A DNA stretch of 64,000 nt from Phorcus lineatus (GCA_921293015.1 OV121082.1:25743497-25807496); one strand, 5' to 3'; counted from the stretch's first letter, positions 33,546 to 47,246 are shown. A program made the numbers and translations. Notes: generated by a model from the sequence alone, not told the origin.

Positions 33546-33717
33546 TTCAGAATTTTGTACTACTATATTTATATATATATTTGAAAAAATGAAATACTTC
33601 AGACGACACTTGCTGTAGGTATCATTTTAATGATGAGTGGATGCGTCGCATTTCGACTTGTTTACAAGTCTTTTCAACAGTCTACTTTCACCTTTTTACC
33701 TATATATATATATATAT

Positions 33718-33856
33718 AAACATTTGTTGAAGAAAACCAAGATGATTTATTCAGAAGTACTTTCGACCATAAGTCTCATTATTCATTCACCTGATGAGAC
33801 CTTATGGTCGAAAGTACTTGTGAATAAATCATCTTGGTTTTCTTCAACAAATGTTT
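33718..33856. repeat. Palindrome with 61-bp arms
   Basis: Arms 33718-33778 and 33795-33856 are inverted copies differing by one substitution and one inserted base, with a 16-bp loop. AT dinucleotide runs flank both sides. The right arm and loop carry a hammerhead-like core. The palindrome probably arose from two head-to-head copies of a short retroelement end or from a foldback element. Confidence 0.88.
33785..33825 (+). ncRNA. Hammerhead-ribozyme-like core
   Basis: The layout is ATTCAC, CTGATGA (33791-33797), a perfect GACC-TTAT-GGTC hairpin, GAAA (33810-33813), GTACTT, GTGAAT. ATTCAC and GTGAAT pair as stem I. CTGATGA and GAAA are the conserved catalytic boxes, and the hairpin is stem II. 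Stem III would be only a G-C and A-U pair with a two-base loop, as in minimal type I hammerheads reported from Penelope-like and related retroelements. Self-cleavage is unproven. Confidence 0.4.
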
Positions 33857-36800
33857 TTTTTATATAAGACTTGAGAGGTGGAACTGCATGAACTGTCTAT
33901 ATATATATATACCTGCAACTCTTTCTCTCCTTATATTATAATGATTTCTCACCCAAATTATTGTGATCTCAAACGTTTTGCATTTTTATATCTGTATTTA
34001 TTTTATGCTGTATGCATTTGCATGTATTACAACAGCAAAATGAACAATATTCTTTTACTTGGATCCTTGACCTATATCACATACATTTGCCTATACAATT
34101 TTCGAAAGGATACTTGACACTGTTTTGAGAGTAATAATTTACTTAATTTACCTCTGGAGCAGTGAAAACAAGTAAATGAGAATAAACCGTACGAGGATTT
34201 TAAAAGGGTGCTATATGCAAGATTAATCTGTTCAACAAATCACCACTTCTTGGAGTAATGATAAATCTATGATGTTGCCCGACCTATAATTCAGTAGACA
34301 CAGACCTTCTGACTGTCAGAGGTAGTTAGTACAATTCAGTCTGACTGCAATGAACGCTGTTGAGAGGCCTTCCAGTAAGTGAGAAAGTCAGTCATTCCTT
34401 AGCTGCAATGCCAGAATCATCTTTATTTATTTCAATAAATTCTCCCTTCGAAAAGACTGTTGCTTCAGCTTCTTGAAATGCGTTTATGGAAAATGTAAAA
34501 AAGGTTGAACATTGAAATAATAAAGACTAAACAAGGACTTTTCTTACAAAAGAACCTTTTTTCACGACTGTAAATAAAGATTTCATAACTTATACAAATA
34601 TACATGTACTTGTGGACATCTACATCACATCTAGTACTTGCTTCACTTTTGAAACACTGTAAACAAGAGGACATTCAAAATATATACATGTATAGGCGCG
34701 GTGTTTCCATATGATAAGAAGTCTACACGTCAACCTGTCTCAGCTGCAGGAACTGGTTCAAGAGTAATTATTCTAGTGGGTAAAGTAAAGATACTAAATT
34801 AGTCTATTTCAAGAGAATGATAATCTCTGTTCACAGAGATAGGTCTCTCCTCCAATCAAAACTATGATCATATAATTAACATTATTTTTGGTTATAGTTT
34901 CAGGTAGTTTTGGTTCAAATAAAGTTTTTTCACATGAAAAACAAACCAAATAAATTAAAATATGCCAAAGCAAATCTAAGAAAATAAACCAGCTATTTTA
35001 TGATAAAACCACACTGGTAATACTGAGTGTAGGCACTAAATGTATCTGTTAACAGCGTGTCTAGTCCTGAGATATTGATCTAACAAATTATTACGCATTT
35101 TGAAAATTAATTATGTTATGAGGAAAAATAATCCTTTTCTCATTTTTGTTCAGTTGAAAGTACAATCTGAAGGACAAATGATTTAAATATGATAAACCAA
35201 CGAGATTATAAAATCATTGACACTTACGAGAGTTATAATCGTTGATTTCGTATGTAATTTAAATGAACGATAGTTACTTATATTTACACTGGCGTTGTTT
35301 GTCTCCTTCTGTATCCATACCGCAGTTTATACTCAAAATGACAAAAGGAAGGTGTATACTTTCAAGACAGTTGCTACCCTGAAATGATGTATGCAATATG
35401 ATCTCATTCTTAGCATCCATTTTAATTTTGACTTTTGTATGGTGAAGTATCATCTTATCTTCATGAAGAACACATTTCTAGTAAATATTTTCAAGACAAA
35501 ATAACCTACACAGAGGGCAATGCATCAGGATTTATATGTCATCGTACATGGACTTGGACACACATTTGAGATAAATGTAAGGAAACACTTAAATTTCATA
35601 AGATCAAAGTGTATTCTTAAAAATGATTAACAATATAAAACTTCCGTTAAATCAACCATTAATAATTAGTGAAACAAAATATATTTTGTTTGTGATGACA
35701 GTGTGAGCTTACTTTTTGTTGGAAAACTTTCATTATATGAAAAGTAATCAAACCTGAGCATTGTTACAAAGAGAGAAATTGTCTGTGGTCACGTTTTATT
35801 TGTTTGAACAAATAAACAATATTGAACTAGATCAATGATATAATTGATTGCGTTATTGAAGCTTATGAAATTGTTCAGTTCTTGATGCAGGCCTCAACAC
35901 TCTAAATCAATAGGATCACATATCAAAGTCAATACAATTTTGACAACTATTTTAAATCGTCTCCTAAACGATATTCATTTTCTCAATATGAAAGTCTTTT
36001 TTCGGTTTAACCTTTGTGAACCAAACCGTCTCCATCGTTTTGGCAAATAACGATCTTGGAAAGTTACTAAAACCTAATTAGAAAGGCATAATAGGGTTTG
36101 TACCATTTCCAGCTGTTGAGAATTAGATGCTTGAATGAATTAAAAAGTGATGTCCAATAACAGCCAAGTAATGGATGTGGCCAGAGACAAAGTTCAGGTT
36201 ACAAACAGAGGGCAAACAGGACTCCTTCACTGACGATCAAAGAAATTTGTCTCTTTAATTACTGAAATTGCAATACACTAATAACAAAGATGTAGACATA
36301 AATCATTTCATCAGAGAAGCCATAAAGTAACTTTTGTATATAGATTAGATTATGTATTAGGTTCATTAACATTTCAATCAAATATAGTTGCACAATATAG
36401 GGGGATATATAGCAAGTTGATGTCATACAATATAACGACAACTTTCTATACTTCAAAGAGGCATTTTCATTAGTTTCAGGATTAATTATTTGCAACTATG
36501 TGGACATTTTATCAGTTGTCTGTAATAAGTTGTTTAATCAATAAAAAACGGTACATTTGATCCTTTTACATATTTAAAAACCTTGACAAAGACCCTTCAA
36601 AGCCAATAGTGCCGCCTCTATAAGTCACTTCATTTGACGTTATATGCTCACCTAATTACTGCTTATTCGAAAGAACTCTTCAACACTTAATAAATTATGT
36701 ATAAAGGGAACTGTGGTTATTGCGTATCTGTCCCTTCTTTTTCATCTCGTACATATAATCCTATTAGGGAAAATATACTTAGTTTTAATCTAACGAATGT

Positions 36801-39071
36801 GTCTGCATTGAAGCCAATTGCAAGAGAAGCAACTGATATGTGATAATTAGCATAGCGTACCAAAACATCTCATTGAATACGATATAGGTTTAAATAGCAA
36901 TTTTTTTAAAAGGTTCATTAAAGTACCAACATCTTAGGAGATCTGCAACAATCAATGCATCATGAAGAATAGGGACACAGCCAAAACGGTTATTATGATG
37001 TAAGGCATATCTTCTGGTGCTCTTCTGGTTGTATCATCCACATTTAACTCATAGACTGGGAATTGCTAGTATCGAAACACAGAGATATGCACAAACGATT
37101 TGTTATTTACTGCATAACAAGTACACATCACCTGCGCCTTATTCATTTTTGGTTGATTTCAAAATTCAAATATTAGAGCTAAACAAAATCACAATGTTAT
37201 GATCACCCATTATCATTTTGGTGGCAACACAATTGAACGTTTAATAGCAACTGTCAAGAATATCTAAAAATCTAAACAAGTTGTAAAAGGTAATTTATAA
37301 CCCAAAATAAACCCTCCAGGATGTTTTTGTAAAACAATGTCTATTTGGCGAAAATAACATTCCGGAGCATATATATCCCTTCAGGCGGAATGTGATGAAG
37401 GAGTATATATACACTCAAAATTGAAGTTATTGTGCAGAAAATCTTGCTTTTCTATTTCGTATTTTAAAATATTTATTTCAGAGTACTATACGTCTTAAAT
37501 GAAAATGATCTCTAGTTACAAATGTTGGTGTTATGAAAACTTATTTACTAGCTGAAAAATACAAAAATTATCTTTTGAATATGTTGATCTAACAAAGAAG
37601 ATTTACAAACTACTGGTTTGTAATTTACTTGCCAGTGAGATGATTGTTTGTTGGTGTCCGTGGTCGATTGCACTATCGCAGTAAACATATCACGAGTAAG
37701 TGTGTGTTGTAACTTCAGTTTAGCAATGCTAATCGACGACAATAAATAACCCCGCTTGCTCAGAATAGATAACTGCAGTGATGCGACACTTCGGGTGGCT
37801 GTCTGGTGTTGAAATGAAAGTAGAAGACAGCAGGATATTAGACTCTTGGAGACACTACGGTCACCGGGCTTCAGGTCAGGATATTGGATTCAGTTTGCTT
37901 ACGTGTTACTCTTAAATCCCTGAAAGGTAAATTACAAATAGTATCTTCAGAGAAATCTGAGTACTTTAACCTTTTTCTGTCAGTATCTTTCACTTGGAAA
38001 CGACACTGATCATTCATCATAATTGCTACAGGATGACCGATCTGCATAATGATCTAATTTTGACAATATAATTTTTAAAATAGCAGGTAAATTAACATTT
38101 TATGTATACCTTAATTGGAATGTATATACAGTTTTTTAAGAGTATGTTTTCCCTCTAACAGAACCGGTAATCAAAAGTCAATGTAATGAACATATCCTTT
38201 TTGAGATATTCTCCAGACACACAACATGAAATGGTTCAACTCATCTAAGAAGATCTGACACTATATATTTTTGTAATGGGTTTAAGTAAGTAATAACCAT
38301 CATTATTTAATTTTGTCATGATCAAATATCACTTGGAGTGCAGAGCAAGGCACCTACTTATTCAGCTTTCTGCAACTAATACCTAACCAGACAAATTGAT
38401 GGTGACAGTAGTCGACATAGCCTTGTTAATGGTTTCGACCAAATCATTTTTGACACGAAGATGGTACTGAGAGAGGCGGAAGTCTGTAGTGAAAGTGGTG
38501 CTGATAAATGCCAGTACGTAAGTGGACGTGGTGTCAGTTCAAAGTGTAGAAGTTGGGATCATCAACTTGTTTTCATCTTCCTCCAGACTTGGTGAGCTAC
38601 ATTTTACCAGTGGTCACTTTTGAGTATCATTATTACAACCACATTTGTATTTTTATTTGATTTACTTGTACTTGTTAGAAACAATACCTTTTTGTCTATA
38701 CATAAGTATATACCAAACATATCATAACTAGTTAACCTCATTCCAGCGCTTATGGTTCGATTGATACAGAAAAAAACATTGGAGTGATCAAAATATAAAT
38801 TATGATTAATTAAATCACATGTCAAGGGTCTACTTAAGCGAAGAGTATTTTACTACCAATATTATAAATGAAATTTATATGCCACTGTTGTACTTAATCA
38901 TGTTAAAATCCTTATATACTAAGAAGCAAAAAAGCGTCAGTACCATTTCAATATTAGATTTAACAACCGGATCATAGAAATTTTTCGTACACAGTACGTT
39001 GACAGATTATTGAATAACTCATCACAATTTCAAGATATCATGAACTTTACAGTCTATAAACAGTTTTTACT
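33857..39071. other. Non-coding, nothing recognised
   Basis: About 5.2 kb of AT-rich DNA. All frames are short and lack motifs. I saw no tandem array or strong inverted repeat. Confidence 0.5.
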
Positions 39072-39469
39072 TCAGTATCTGGTGTTTCTGCCACGAGTGT
39101 CGATAACAGCAGCACAGCGTCTGTTCACGGAATGTAACGAATGCGAATGAACGCCAAGGGCAACTGGAACCACACTCTTAGAAAAGCCTGGCGCAATAAA
39201 TCGGCTGTGTTTGGTCTTGGTATGAGGTCATTCAGTCTCCTTTGAATTTCATCCCAAAGATGTTTAGTCGGATTTAAGTCCGGAGTAAGGGCTGGCCAGT
39301 GCATAATGTTGACACCATTCTGCTGTAGAAAGTCCCGTGTAGCTCTGGTGGTGTGGGCACGGACGTTGTCATGCTGGAAAATGTGATTGACAACCGCTTG
39401 GGCAGTGTGACCAGCGCCAAGTCTTCCTAGGGCCTGGTTTCTCTGTCCTGTTGGGAGTCACGGCATCAT
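39072..39469 (-). pseudogene. Internally deleted Tc1-like transposase
   Basis: From the ATG at 39469 the minus strand encodes the start of a Tc1-family helix-turn-helix (LPTGQRNQALGRLGAGHTAQ) with a TGA at 39460-39458. It then passes straight into the C-terminal catalytic half: FQHDNVRAHTTRATRDFLQQ and WPALTPDLNP. The bulk of the DNA-binding domain and the first catalytic Asp are missing, so an internal deletion of several hundred bp is inferred. The D of QHDN is kept. The usual NPIEHLWD reads NPTKHLWDE, so the catalytic Glu is Lys. A frameshift precedes the end, where RRCAAVIDTRGRNTRY and a stop at 39072 match the family C-terminus. Dead copy. Confidence 0.85.
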
Positions 39470-42077
39470 GCTGACGTTGTAGTGTGAATGATTCAACAAT
39501 GTATGGGGTGCATTTTATAGGGATGGGCCCGGTAAAACCATTGAGATCACCTTACCATTTTCGAAGTGAGTTTGCGTTTCTCGGATCGTTTCCTGGGTTT
39601 TGGAAGCAACGTTTTTGCACAAAAACATTTGGAGATGTGATAAAAAAAATACAATAAAAACATTTGGTAAGTTTAATAACACAAATGAAAATACCAACCT
39701 GACATTTTTTGCCGCTTATTATACTTATTGTATATCTCAATGTATAGTGCAAGTATAAGTTTCAGGTAAACTTATCATACGACGCCCTGTAAAGAATTTT
39801 AAAAAGAAAAAACCCAATCGAAGTCAACATGAGTCATCATGGGGTTCAGCTCTTTACGAATACATCTGGATGCCTTAACTGTAAAAACATAGCATAAATG
39901 AGTGATTTAAGTGATTCGTAAATTCGATCATTAGGGTTCCAGAGTGATAGTTAAGGAAAGGAAATTTCACACATAGGCAAAGGAAACATGTTCTCATTTA
40001 TAAGAGTTTCATTTCTGAATGAAATAAATCCCATATAAACTACATTACATGTGAGCTAAAGGTAGGACATTTTTTCTACTATCGCAATATCCGTAGTATT
40101 AATTGTTAAGCACTGCAACATTAATGCTTGGATTTATCATTGACTTTTTTTATTTTCCACGTGCCATTTCAAATGAGTTTAAACTTATTATATCTTCTCT
40201 AAAAGATCAGATATTCATGTTAATTAATCGTCTTTTGGTTTTACATTTAGTAGAAAACATTCTTCATTCACATATATAGTCAAATGAATTTTGTCTACCA
40301 ATCGATTTGTTGTGCATAGTTTGATTTAAATGAAACAATTTTCATTTCACTCCATGAGTCATAAAGTTGCTGAACAACCAATTATTCATTTGCTCGGTCA
40401 ACATTAAAGGTTTAAAACTTCAAGGAGTTATGAGTTGTTAGACAGGCTTTCGTTTCCTGTATATTCTTTAAAGAACATAGTCCTATGCTTTCTATCTCAT
40501 TGTCATGTTCATGTAACAATGAAGACTTGGATATCAAACTAAACGTTTTTGTAAATGGGGCTATGGCTACTATAAATGATTAAATCATCACTATTGGCTA
40601 TCCCTAATGGGTACTGGTCATAGCATAATTACACAATATTTCAATTTCCTATTGCATTCATTTCCAAACAAAAAATTGTAAAACATTTTAGGAAGTGACC
40701 ACTGCGGAACCCATGTCAAGAATTTCTAATTTTCAAAAATATATATTGTTTTACCATACGTATTTGGATTGTATCAAGGATTATCAAGGACCTATAATAT
40801 TGATATATATAATATTGATTATAATGAAACATGCAACTGTTTCAATTGTTTTGCCTGAGGAACTATTTAAGTTAAATATTTTAATTATAAAGACATTTCG
40901 TCTGCTGGAAGTCACGGTGAAGTACAGGAAGAACTTCAATGACCATCGAAAAACGTGGTAAGAATATCCATTATGTTCGTGCCTCTACACGCTAAAGAAA
41001 ATGCCCTAACAACCCAATAACTGACTTGTTTTATGTATTCAAAACGGGCAAGTTCTTGTAGTAGAACACAACCCGGTTGAAAATGTTTTTACAATTTTAA
41101 CGATTTTTGGAATGAATATATTCAACAGAACCTCACATGTGCAGTCAAAGTTTGTGGAATACAACATAGTACATTAGAATTTCATTTATAAATATATTAT
41201 ATAATCATTTCAATGTTAATCAAATGTAAATGAATGCAACAAATCAGGTCGATAATAATATGATATTTATGATATTATAATCATAATATTTAGATTGAAA
41301 CCGATGACTGAAACCTGCGTGATAAGGCTAATGTCTTTAAAGTGGACACTATGTCTAGCCTTCCATCTAAATTATTTCAGATCGACAGTTCTACATTGTG
41401 TTAATACAGCATGACCTCGAATAAAAACTGATCTAAATTCATTTAGTTTGATGTAGCCTTTGACATAGCAGAGAATCAATATTCAATCGTCGGTTTGAGT
41501 GATATAGAAGATGAAATACACGCGTCTGGACAACTGGCAATGGTAGACTCGATAGTTGGTGAAATATTTTGGTATTGGGGTATTGACTTCACGTTGAATA
41601 GGTCAACCTCTGTATAAATAGCTTCCTACTGTAGTAAGGAAGAGTTTCAGAGATTAATCTTGTTATGTACGACACACTAGGAAGATGTTCAAACAAATTT
41701 CCTGGATACCCGCATAACACCTACCTTATTGCATCTAGACGGACACGAATAGACTCTATAGAAGGGAGGGACAAGTGGATGACATTCAATGGATTTGAGG
41801 TACAATAAATGGAGAGGTTATGATGGAAAGGACACATATCGATGATTTTGCAGTGATAATCGGTAACATAAACAAGTGCGGTTCAATGATGAGTGCCAGA
41901 GTTCTGTTGTCGGTTACACATATTCATTGTGAGTTCAAAGCACGCTTATTTGTTACTTTCAGTTCAAACAGCGAGGCCAGAAAGGATGTGTGCAATAAGG
42001 AAATAATATAGGAAGGTCTTTGATGCACTGTCAAAACTTGACATTTGAAGGATGTGTATAATTAGGACATGATTATC
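39470..42077. other. Non-coding, nothing recognised
   Basis: AT-rich sequence without recognisable genes, arrays or strong inverted repeats. Confidence 0.5.
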
Positions 42078-42116
42078 CACCTGATGAAGGGGCAAAAGTA
42101 GCCCAGAAACGTCGTG
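42078..42116 (+). ncRNA. Hammerhead-like motif upstream of AATAAA
   Basis: CAC, CTGATGA (42081-42087), a hairpin (GGGC-AAAAGTA-GCCC), GAAAC (42106-42110), GTC, GTG. CAC/GTG can pair as a short stem I. The last C-G of GAAAC-GTC would be stem III without a loop. AATAAATAAA follows directly, suggesting the 3' end of a retroelement. Several core rules are met only weakly: the first stem II pair is A-A. Confidence 0.3.
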
Positions 42117-43340
42117 AGAAATAAATAAAGGTGTTGTCATCCATAACATTGTCTTGTATCAAGTACATGCATAAGTCTTTACACATTTTAAGATTTTGAG
42201 TTTAAAAAGAATTTCTGCTTTAATGATTGTTCGATTACGTATCAGAAAATAATTTTTCACAAATTCAAAATCTCAAATCAATCCTTCTTTAGTGTATCAA
42301 TATGATTAATGTTTCTGTATAGAACAACTCTAAATCTAGAGATAATTAAAGGATTAGACTGTTTTTTTCCGAAGGCATTAATCTATTGTTTATAATTAAT
42401 CTTGATATATACAGTTATTAATAGCTTCCCTTTACCTGATCAGGAAGTGCAGTGCATATTCCGTCTTACCTGTGGCGTGTACATTAATGTTCAAACATGT
42501 GTAGCATGGCTGCTGGAAATTTGTGTGAGTTTGCTGGACGCTCAGACAATGATACGAGTTAAATTCACGGAGAAGGCATCATATATTTAGGTCTCATACT
42601 TCATCCACATTGCACTCAGTCTACAAGAGGAAAACATAATCGTAATGTTTAAACAGGTAAAACTGTCTGTAAAGAGCCATATAATATCATTCATTATTAC
42701 CGTTTTGGAACAATCACTTTAATGTGTCATGAACATAGAAACTACAATTAAATTGAAATCCATTTGATTGAATGCATTTCTAAACACATGGTGATATAAT
42801 TCAGTAAGCTATAAACTATCCATCGTTCATCAGGGAATCAGATGCATGATGGGCACGACTGCAAGTTGGCTTGTTAATCCCCATTCCGCATAAAATCTCG
42901 TTGGAATTTTGCACGCAGCTGGATTCAAAATTTTGTCACCAATGTTAGCCTCTACGAGCAACCGAAATGGTTTATATTTCCTCCTCTCTGAATGACAATA
43001 CTTCAATGGACAACTATATATGTTGGTGTAATATAAACAACCTCTAGATTGTCTTATAATTACACAGAAGAGTTTTTGAATGTCTTTAATGATAACCAGA
43101 GGCAACAACTCACAACTATTGGCTTCAGATGGTTACCAACTAAAGGTTTAACATGTCAAATGAAAACGCAATCAATTCAATTCGCAAGGGTAATCATGAG
43201 CTATGAAATAAAAATACATCAAACGCATTTCATTTCCTCGTCTAGATTTACTTGTCCAAGACATAAGAAACTATATGATACACGAAGTTAGTGGGCGAGT
43301 TTGTGTTTAACGTGTTTTGAACAATATTTCAGTCATTTAA
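42117..43340. other. Non-coding, nothing recognised
   Basis: AT-rich sequence with no supported feature apart from the AATAAATAAA next to the hammerhead-like motif. Confidence 0.45.
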
Positions 43341-43538
43341 CAAGTGGACGACAAACATCCAAAAGAGAGTGGACAGATCAGGGAGAAATGGATCGAAAGG
43401 ATGAGGGAAATAGCTGGCATAGCTCTCGAGGTCTCTGAAGCAAGTGGTGGAAGGTACATGGACAAAGAGTTCATTACCAATATCATACAAACTAATGAAG
43501 AAAAAAAAAAGCAAATTGAAAGGAAAGCAGAAACATGA
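43341..43538 (+). pseudogene. Possible GIMAP/AIG1-like C-terminal fragment
   Basis: A 65-codon open stretch with balanced, protein-like composition, unlike the AT-driven frames around it. It is highly charged and predicted helical. The segment EASGGRYMDKEFI followed by a Lys/Glu-rich tail (EEKKKQIERKAE) resembles the end of GIMAP (AIG1-type) GTPases, where a GG-x-YT/YM-x-E/F motif precedes a coiled coil. It starts after an in-frame TAA with no ATG, and no GTPase motifs were found upstream, so it is at best a broken exon. The assignment is tentative. GIMAP families are large in molluscs. Confidence 0.3.
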
Positions 43539-45242
43539 CATGTCCACGAATAGTTAAGCGCTAGCTAATAGATGCAACTATTTTGAGCACTGTAACATAC
43601 TGAACATTGAAAGGCAGTTGATGACCGTAACTACTATACATGATATTGCTCCAAAACGACCTTTTACAATTTGTAGAGATTAAGGTAATATTTTAAGACT
43701 TTTTTTAGAAGTGACATGCAAACAAAATGTTTTCTCAACATTGTTCCAATGACAGTTCACCATTTTCAAAAATTGCACCTTCAAGACCAACGTTAGAATA
43801 ATGATACTTATATATAAACATCATTTTCCAATAATACTGCTCCTGCTATTATTCTTTCAAATCAGAATAGCTGTCTCCAGGTGCTCAGGGTGAAGAAATA
43901 CTGGTACCATTTACGCCTTTGTAACCTCCTGTTACTTATCATAAATTGTTATGTTTTGTTTGCAAAGCTCAACAGATAAAATGTTTTAAATAACACTATG
44001 TTAATACGCATAACAATACTCTGTCTTGTAACAATTCCATGGTAAATGAATATTTAAAGTTATGTGTTCTTATATGTGGTTCCTCATTTATTTACTTATT
44101 ATTCAATATACTATGTAGTTAGAGAACAACTACAACAAGTACAAGAAAGACAGATAATAGATCCAAGCAAAATGTATTCATTGATTTAAAGGCAGTTTAT
44201 TAATCATGTGATGAGAAAATACTGTGAAAGTGAAGTCCTGATTTTTTAAAGATCAAATTCTGTCATAAATTCTGGAAAAAAGATTTAATCTTGTGGGATA
44301 ATATGGTCATTCTGTAAACTTTTTTTAATTGAGTGCCAAAAGGACGGATACTTTGTGTGTTTAAAAAACAACTCTATGGCTTGCCAAAGTAATTTGTAAA
44401 ATATCGTTGTCATTCATTCTAAACGACATTTTTTGTGGTTTCCTATGTCAGGAGATGCATTTGGTCTTAAAGAAACAAAGCAAACTTCTGGTTAAAGGCT
44501 GTGCATGCCTATAGATTGTAGCAATTTCCTGATGTTATCTCGAAAGGAAATTTTGGAAATATGATGATGAAATCAACGTATAGCAAATGATATCGTCTCT
44601 TCACCCCTCCGCACTTAGCCAAATAGATATTGGCAATTTCGGATAGATTGATAATAAAGATTCTAACTTTGACATAATCATATAGGTTAATAGGAATTTA
44701 TGATCAAAACGTGTCAATTTGGATCAAGACTGACTATACAGATTAATTGATAAGGGAGATTTAAGCGTTGACATAGTCATGTAGATTAATAGAATTTACG
44801 ATCAAACTGTGTATATTTACATCAACATGAACACAGCTCATTAGCCAACACATTTTGGATGGAAAGCATCCTAAATAGGAAAAAAATCAATTTCTGAATC
44901 CTGCACAATCTGCAGAAGAGAACATATCCAGTCTAGATAGTTGTTGATTGTTATTCAGTAGCATACATGTAGCTATCTCGAGAATATCATCACGTTGTTG
45001 ATCTAGATATAAATTTTGTTGTAATATAGTTTGTGAAGGGAAATAATGTTAACCATTTGTTGTTGATTGCTGTTTTCATCAACAAATATGAGCGGTGCTG
45101 CTGAGAGAAGTCATTCGACCACACTGACGTGTCTGACAGCAGACAGTAAAACAAATGAAACGAGGCAACGTGATGTGTAGACTAGTTAGAGATTGTGAAC
45201 TTACATATGTTCATGTATTTGATTGGCTGACATTGTTGGATC
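43539..45242. other. Non-coding, nothing recognised
   Basis: AT-rich. A loosely repeated phrase about 100 bp apart (TAGATTGATAATAAAGATTC and AGATTAATTGATAAGGGAGA, near 44640-44760) may be an old duplication. No gene was seen. Confidence 0.4.
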
Positions 45243-45350
45243 AAGTCTATGGAATCAAACCCTTACGTATCGAAGATAAGTCACGTTAGGGTATTTAAGT
45301 CTATGGAATCAAACCCTTACGTATCGGAGATAAGTCACGATAGGGCATTT
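45243..45350. repeat. 54-bp tandem duplication
   Basis: Two units at 45243-45296 and 45297-45350 share AATCAAACCCTTACGTATCG and differ at a few sites, including GAAGATAAG versus GGAGATAAG. Confidence 0.9.
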
Positions 45351-47246
45351 GTCCTTAAATCTCGAGAGGATTGTACGTATTTGTACAAAGTGAAACATTG
45401 CCTATTTCTTTACTCGACCAATAGTTGTAATGAAATTGTCTGAGAAGCATTGATTCTTTAAAAAGCCAAATAGTGACTGCATTGTGAAACTGTGACTTGA
45501 ATGAAATGAATGCTTCGCTATATTTCTAAGTTGACTCTGAAAGATTCAATGCTTATAATTGACAAGATATTTGTTCAGTTTTTATCACGATTAACAGGAC
45601 ATCCACCTCGGCCAATTTAGGTTGATGTTTTGATCCCCTACATTTTAGTATCCCTTGATATATATGACAGTTCGTAGACTATCTTTTCCTTATGTCGTCA
45701 TAGAAATATTGACCTAAACATTGCAGTAAACACAGAGAAAGTAAATGATATGAAGATTCGATCCATTCGGTGTCTCTATACCTGCCTCGGAATTGTGTGC
45801 CCCTGTAAACATTGGTTCGGTACTAGTTTTTATTAATTACAGGGTTATTACTTGATATGACATAATGTGCATTGGTAACTCATATGTTCAAACATTGTAA
45901 CAAATCTGACAAAAGAGAAAAGAAAAATATATACAGACTAGGTTAGTATTAAATCTTTAAAAAAATTCATTTCGGGCAAATGCTTTAATAAAACCTTTAA
46001 TCGGTATCCTCTGAGGATATCCAACATGGTTAATTAAACAAAAAAGCGTGTGGAGTAACGATAGTTGGAGAAAAAATACTGCTTTTATCACATGTTGCTA
46101 AATCATGTAATGGTAGGTCAGTTCTGAATAGGTTTGTATTCTAAGATATACACTTTACAAATTCTGCTGTCCACACATTGTTTTAAAACGAAGACTTGTC
46201 AGTCTTTTTTATGGTAAAATCATACACACTGTGTATATGTCTTATTATAGAAGTAGATATGCATGGCGTTAACATTGTTGAAACCTAACACAAATGCAAC
46301 TGTTATGCACTTTTATATGATTTCCAATGTAGAGTCCCTGTTTAGGGTTGAAACCTTATTCTCATCAGCATCATAAACATATCAATAGTATATACAGACC
46401 TAAGAATGCAAAGTATAATACAAGAGTAAATTAAAAATTACATTTTTGTCCAAATAAATAATCAGAAAAAAAATGTTCTCATCTTCCTGAAAAAAAAGAC
46501 AAATTACACCTAAAACGGAATTTAAACCTCAAAGTCGAATGCAAAATTTAAAACGATGTCATTATTACACATTAACTTACATTATCAACTCTTTGGGCGC
46601 CCCGGAGTACTGATTAATCGACATATGATGAGGAAGTGCTTTCAATTTAGTATTCATCATGCATGGATGATGGTCGTTTGTCACCGAAGCTTCACAAAGT
46701 TTACATTTGTAAAATCGCGATTTAAAACGCTCATGACTGCCTCTGACTGTTTCTTTTTGGGGAACTAGAAATCCAAAGATTTAAAAGACAAGAACAAAGA
46801 TTTGTTTCGGATATCTTATTCATAACACCTTATAATGGAACACATATTCACCTATCTGAACCAACCATTTAATTACTGAAAAGAAAGTAATATTAAGGGG
46901 TTCATGCCTGCACTACCAGTATATGATTATGAAGATCTAGCTATAGATCCGCACTAATCGGTCTCAATATTTCAGGAGTGTAAATACATTTGTGTATGAT
47001 ATATTTCAAATTTATTTCATGATGTAATGCACATGTTTAATAATAACACCATTTGAAGTTAGAATAACAATACATGCCGTATGACTGCCGTTGTTATTGT
47101 CATATAACAAGATGGACCTGTTTGGCATGGCTGCCGGTTGTACGCCCTCTAACTTTGGCACATGTACGCCTTCTAACTTTGGCACATAACGGTTGTTTGT
47201 ACACAACATTCGTTTTCTTATTCAAATGAGAGTATCATTGATTTTA
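45351..47246. other. Non-coding, nothing recognised
   Basis: AT-rich. A short perfect palindrome (GGTATCCTCTGAGGATATCC region near 46003-46022) is the only structure noted. No gene was seen. Confidence 0.45.

Noticed and set aside
33637-34117. Plus-strand frames of 76 and 79 codons around 33637-34117.
   Set aside because: The first crosses the palindrome and AT microsatellite and the second is hydrophobic AT-driven sequence. Neither has homology-like features.
46327-46377. Minus-strand CTGATGAGAATAAGGTTTC resembling a hammerhead core.
   Set aside because: There is no GAAA box in the right place and no stem I, so the resemblance is limited to one box.
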